5,289 nucleotides of DNA from Streptosporangiaceae bacterium (GTDB lineage Bacteria > Actinomycetota > Actinomycetes > Streptosporangiales > Streptosporangiaceae), in assembly GCA_030040475.1 (NCBI GenBank), contig JASHTQ010000241.1:1-5289 (forward strand). The letters run 5' to 3'. The translations under genes and the position numbers were made by a program. The notes beneath the pieces were generated by a model that saw only the letters and a list, made by a program, of their open reading frames with translations, ran no database searches and was not told the origin of the DNA. Numbering within the stretch: position 1 is the stretch's first letter; every line of letters starts with the position of its first letter. Positions 4,117-5,289 of this stretch are shown one piece after another.

Positions 4117-5289
4117 CCGTGCTCGGCATGCTGGCGTGGTGCGGGGCGGCGGCGAGCCTCTGGCTCGGCGCGCGCGGGCACGCGAGTGCCGTCGCGCGCG
4201 GGTACCGCTGGCTCGCCCTTGCCGCCCTGGGCTGGTGCGCCGCACTGATCATCCAGCAGGTCGTGGGCGGGACGCTGAACCTCCCCAGCGGCCTGTCGCT
4301 GGCCGACCTGCCGTCGCTGCTCGCGGTGGCGGCAGCGGCGGTCGGCGTCGCGGTGCTGACGACGGCCGAGCGCGACCATGCGCCCGCGTCGCAGCAGCAG
4401 CAGCAGCAGCAGCCGCCGCAGCCCGGGCCGGAAGGCCCGGTGACCTCCTCGGTGCTGCCCGGGCTAGCGGACGGGTACGTCCTGGCGGTCGCCCTGCTCG
4501 TGGTCGGCTGGGTCACGCTGTTCAGCTCCGAGTTCCACCGGTCGGGCGACCGGCCGGGGACGTTCCTGCTCGCCCTCATCCACCCGCTGGCGGACCTGGC
4601 CGTGCTCGGCCTGCTGCTGCCGCTGGTCACCACCGCCTGGCGACGGGTGATGCTGCCCTACGTGGCCCTGCTCGCGGTCGCCGTGGGCGACGCGCTGGCC
4701 GTGGGCGGGCGGGTATCGGGCGGCCACCTGAGCCTGGCGGCGCAGCTGATGGCCCTGGCCGCCGCGGCACTGCTGGGGTTGGCGCCATGGCCGATGGCCG
4801 CGCGGACGCAGGCGCGCTGGACCCGCGGGTACACCGCGGGCGCCGCGGCGGCGGCGACGGTCGTCGCCGCGCTCGCCGCGAGCGTGGCGACCGTGGTGGT
4901 GATCGGATACGGCCTGGCCGGGGTGCCGACGTACGGCGTGGTGCTGGTGGTGGCGGGCGGCGCGGGCGTGCTCGTGCTGGCCGTGCGGGTCTTCATGCTG
5001 GTCGGGCAGAACGGCATGGTGCTGCAGATATGGCGCGAGTCAAGCCGGAACCTCCGCGACCTGGCCGACCGGACCAGCGACCTGGTGCTGGTCTGCGATC
5101 TGGTCGGGGTGATCGGCTACGCCAGCCCGGCGGTGCAGGACTTCGGCTATTCGCCCCGTGACCTGGTAGGCCGCAGGCTGCTCGAGTTCGTGCACCCGGA
5201 AGACCGGCTGGCCGCCCTGGCCGCGTTCCGCCGCGCGCTCGGCGACCACGCGGACGCGGCCGCCGCCGAGGCCGCCGAGGCCCCCGCGG
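4113..5289 (+). CDS. Multi-pass membrane sensor with cytoplasmic PAS domain (3' partial)
   Basis: The frame from ATG 4113 stays open to the window end (392 codons) with no stop, so the output domain is missing. About nine hydrophobic segments lie near residues 5-20, 31-51, 64-83, 118-137, 150-172, 179-197, 207-229, 242-268 and 272-297. Arg-rich loops (21-32, RR at 177-178, 231-239) alternate so that the positive-inside rule puts the N-terminus outside and the C-terminus in the cytoplasm. A connector helix (about 300-318) leads into a PAS domain from about 316: RTSDLVLVCDLVGVIGYAS, FGYSPRDLVGRRLLEFVHPEDR (344-365). An Ala/Glu-rich stretch ends the visible part. A cytoplasmic linker between helices 3 and 4 has seven Gln (94-100). 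In actinomycetes such N-termini often precede GGDEF/EAL cyclic-di-GMP domains; a histidine kinase or PP2C output is also possible. ATG 4113 is chosen for its overlap with the leader stop; in-frame GTG 4104 is an alternative. Signal sensed: unknown. Confidence 0.8.
   Translation, partial: MTVLGMLAWCGAAASLWLGARGHASAVARGYRWLALAALGWCAALIIQQVVGGTLNLPSGLSLADLPSLLAVAAAAVGVAVLTTAERDHAPASQQQQQQQPPQPGPEGPVTSSVLPGLADGYVLAVALLVVGWVTLFSSEFHRSGDRPGTFLLALIHPLADLAVLGLLLPLVTTAWRRVMLPYVALLAVAVGDALAVGGRVSGGHLSLAAQLMALAAAALLGLAPWPMAARTQARWTRGYTAGAAAAATVVAALAASVATVVVIGYGLAGVPTYGVVLVVAGGAGVLVLAVRVFMLVGQNGMVLQIWRESSRNLRDLADRTSDLVLVCDLVGVIGYASPAVQDFGYSPRDLVGRRLLEFVHPEDRLAALAAFRRALGDHADAAAAEAAEAPA
4392..4412 (+). repeat. 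(CAG)7 microsatellite coding for seven glutamines
   Basis: Seven perfect CAG codons encode Gln94-Gln100 of the membrane sensor, followed by CCG CCG CAG. The tract lies in the loop between predicted helices 3 and 4. Gain or loss of units would change loop length without a frameshift. Confidence 0.85.

Noticed and set aside
4136..5161. 341-codon plus-strand frame inside the sensor gene
   Set aside because: Its product is an Arg/Ala/Gly-rich shadow. The frame from 4113 encodes alternating hydrophobic helices and a PAS domain and is the real one.

Overview
The window looks like chromosomal DNA of a high-GC actinomycete. Coding regions are strongly G/C-biased at third codon positions. The gene set (an LpdA-type flavoprotein, a fused biotin carboxylase/biotin-carrier subunit, a DUF5313-like small membrane protein) is typical of Actinomycetia. 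A filamentous group such as Streptosporangiales or a relative is my guess only.

Layout: (1) 1-1299, plus strand: the 3' part of an NAD(P)H-quinone dehydrogenase of the LpdA/flavoprotein disulfide reductase family; its N-terminus lies off the left edge. (2) 1300-1328: a 29-nt convergent gap with a small hairpin. (3) 1329-1670 and 1677-3434, minus strand: a probable two-gene operon, transcribed as the acyl-CoA carboxylase alpha subunit (AccA type, 585 aa) and then a 113-aa two-helix membrane protein. (4) 3435-4083: a long divergent intergenic region holding a GC-rich 12-bp tandem repeat, a conspicuously AT-rich patch (35 G/C in 80 bases at 3701-3780) with a 32-bp palindrome and a CRP-like site, and further inverted repeats nearer the next gene. 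(5) 4084-5289, plus strand: a possible 10-codon leader ORF whose stop overlaps the start of a large membrane sensor with about nine transmembrane segments and a cytoplasmic PAS domain, cut off by the right edge.

The carboxylase alpha subunit supplies carboxybiotin to a beta carboxyltransferase that is not in the window; the product (malonyl- or methylmalonyl-CoA) feeds lipid or polyketide synthesis. The LpdA-like enzyme is a redox flavoprotein often found near accA genes in actinobacteria (from memory). The PAS protein is probably a signalling protein; its output domain is not visible. I see no complete, clearly new multi-gene system. The most unusual items are the architecture of the divergent regulatory region, the leader ORF/overlap at the sensor start, the mixed active site of the LpdA-like protein, and a run of eight rare codons in the AccA linker.
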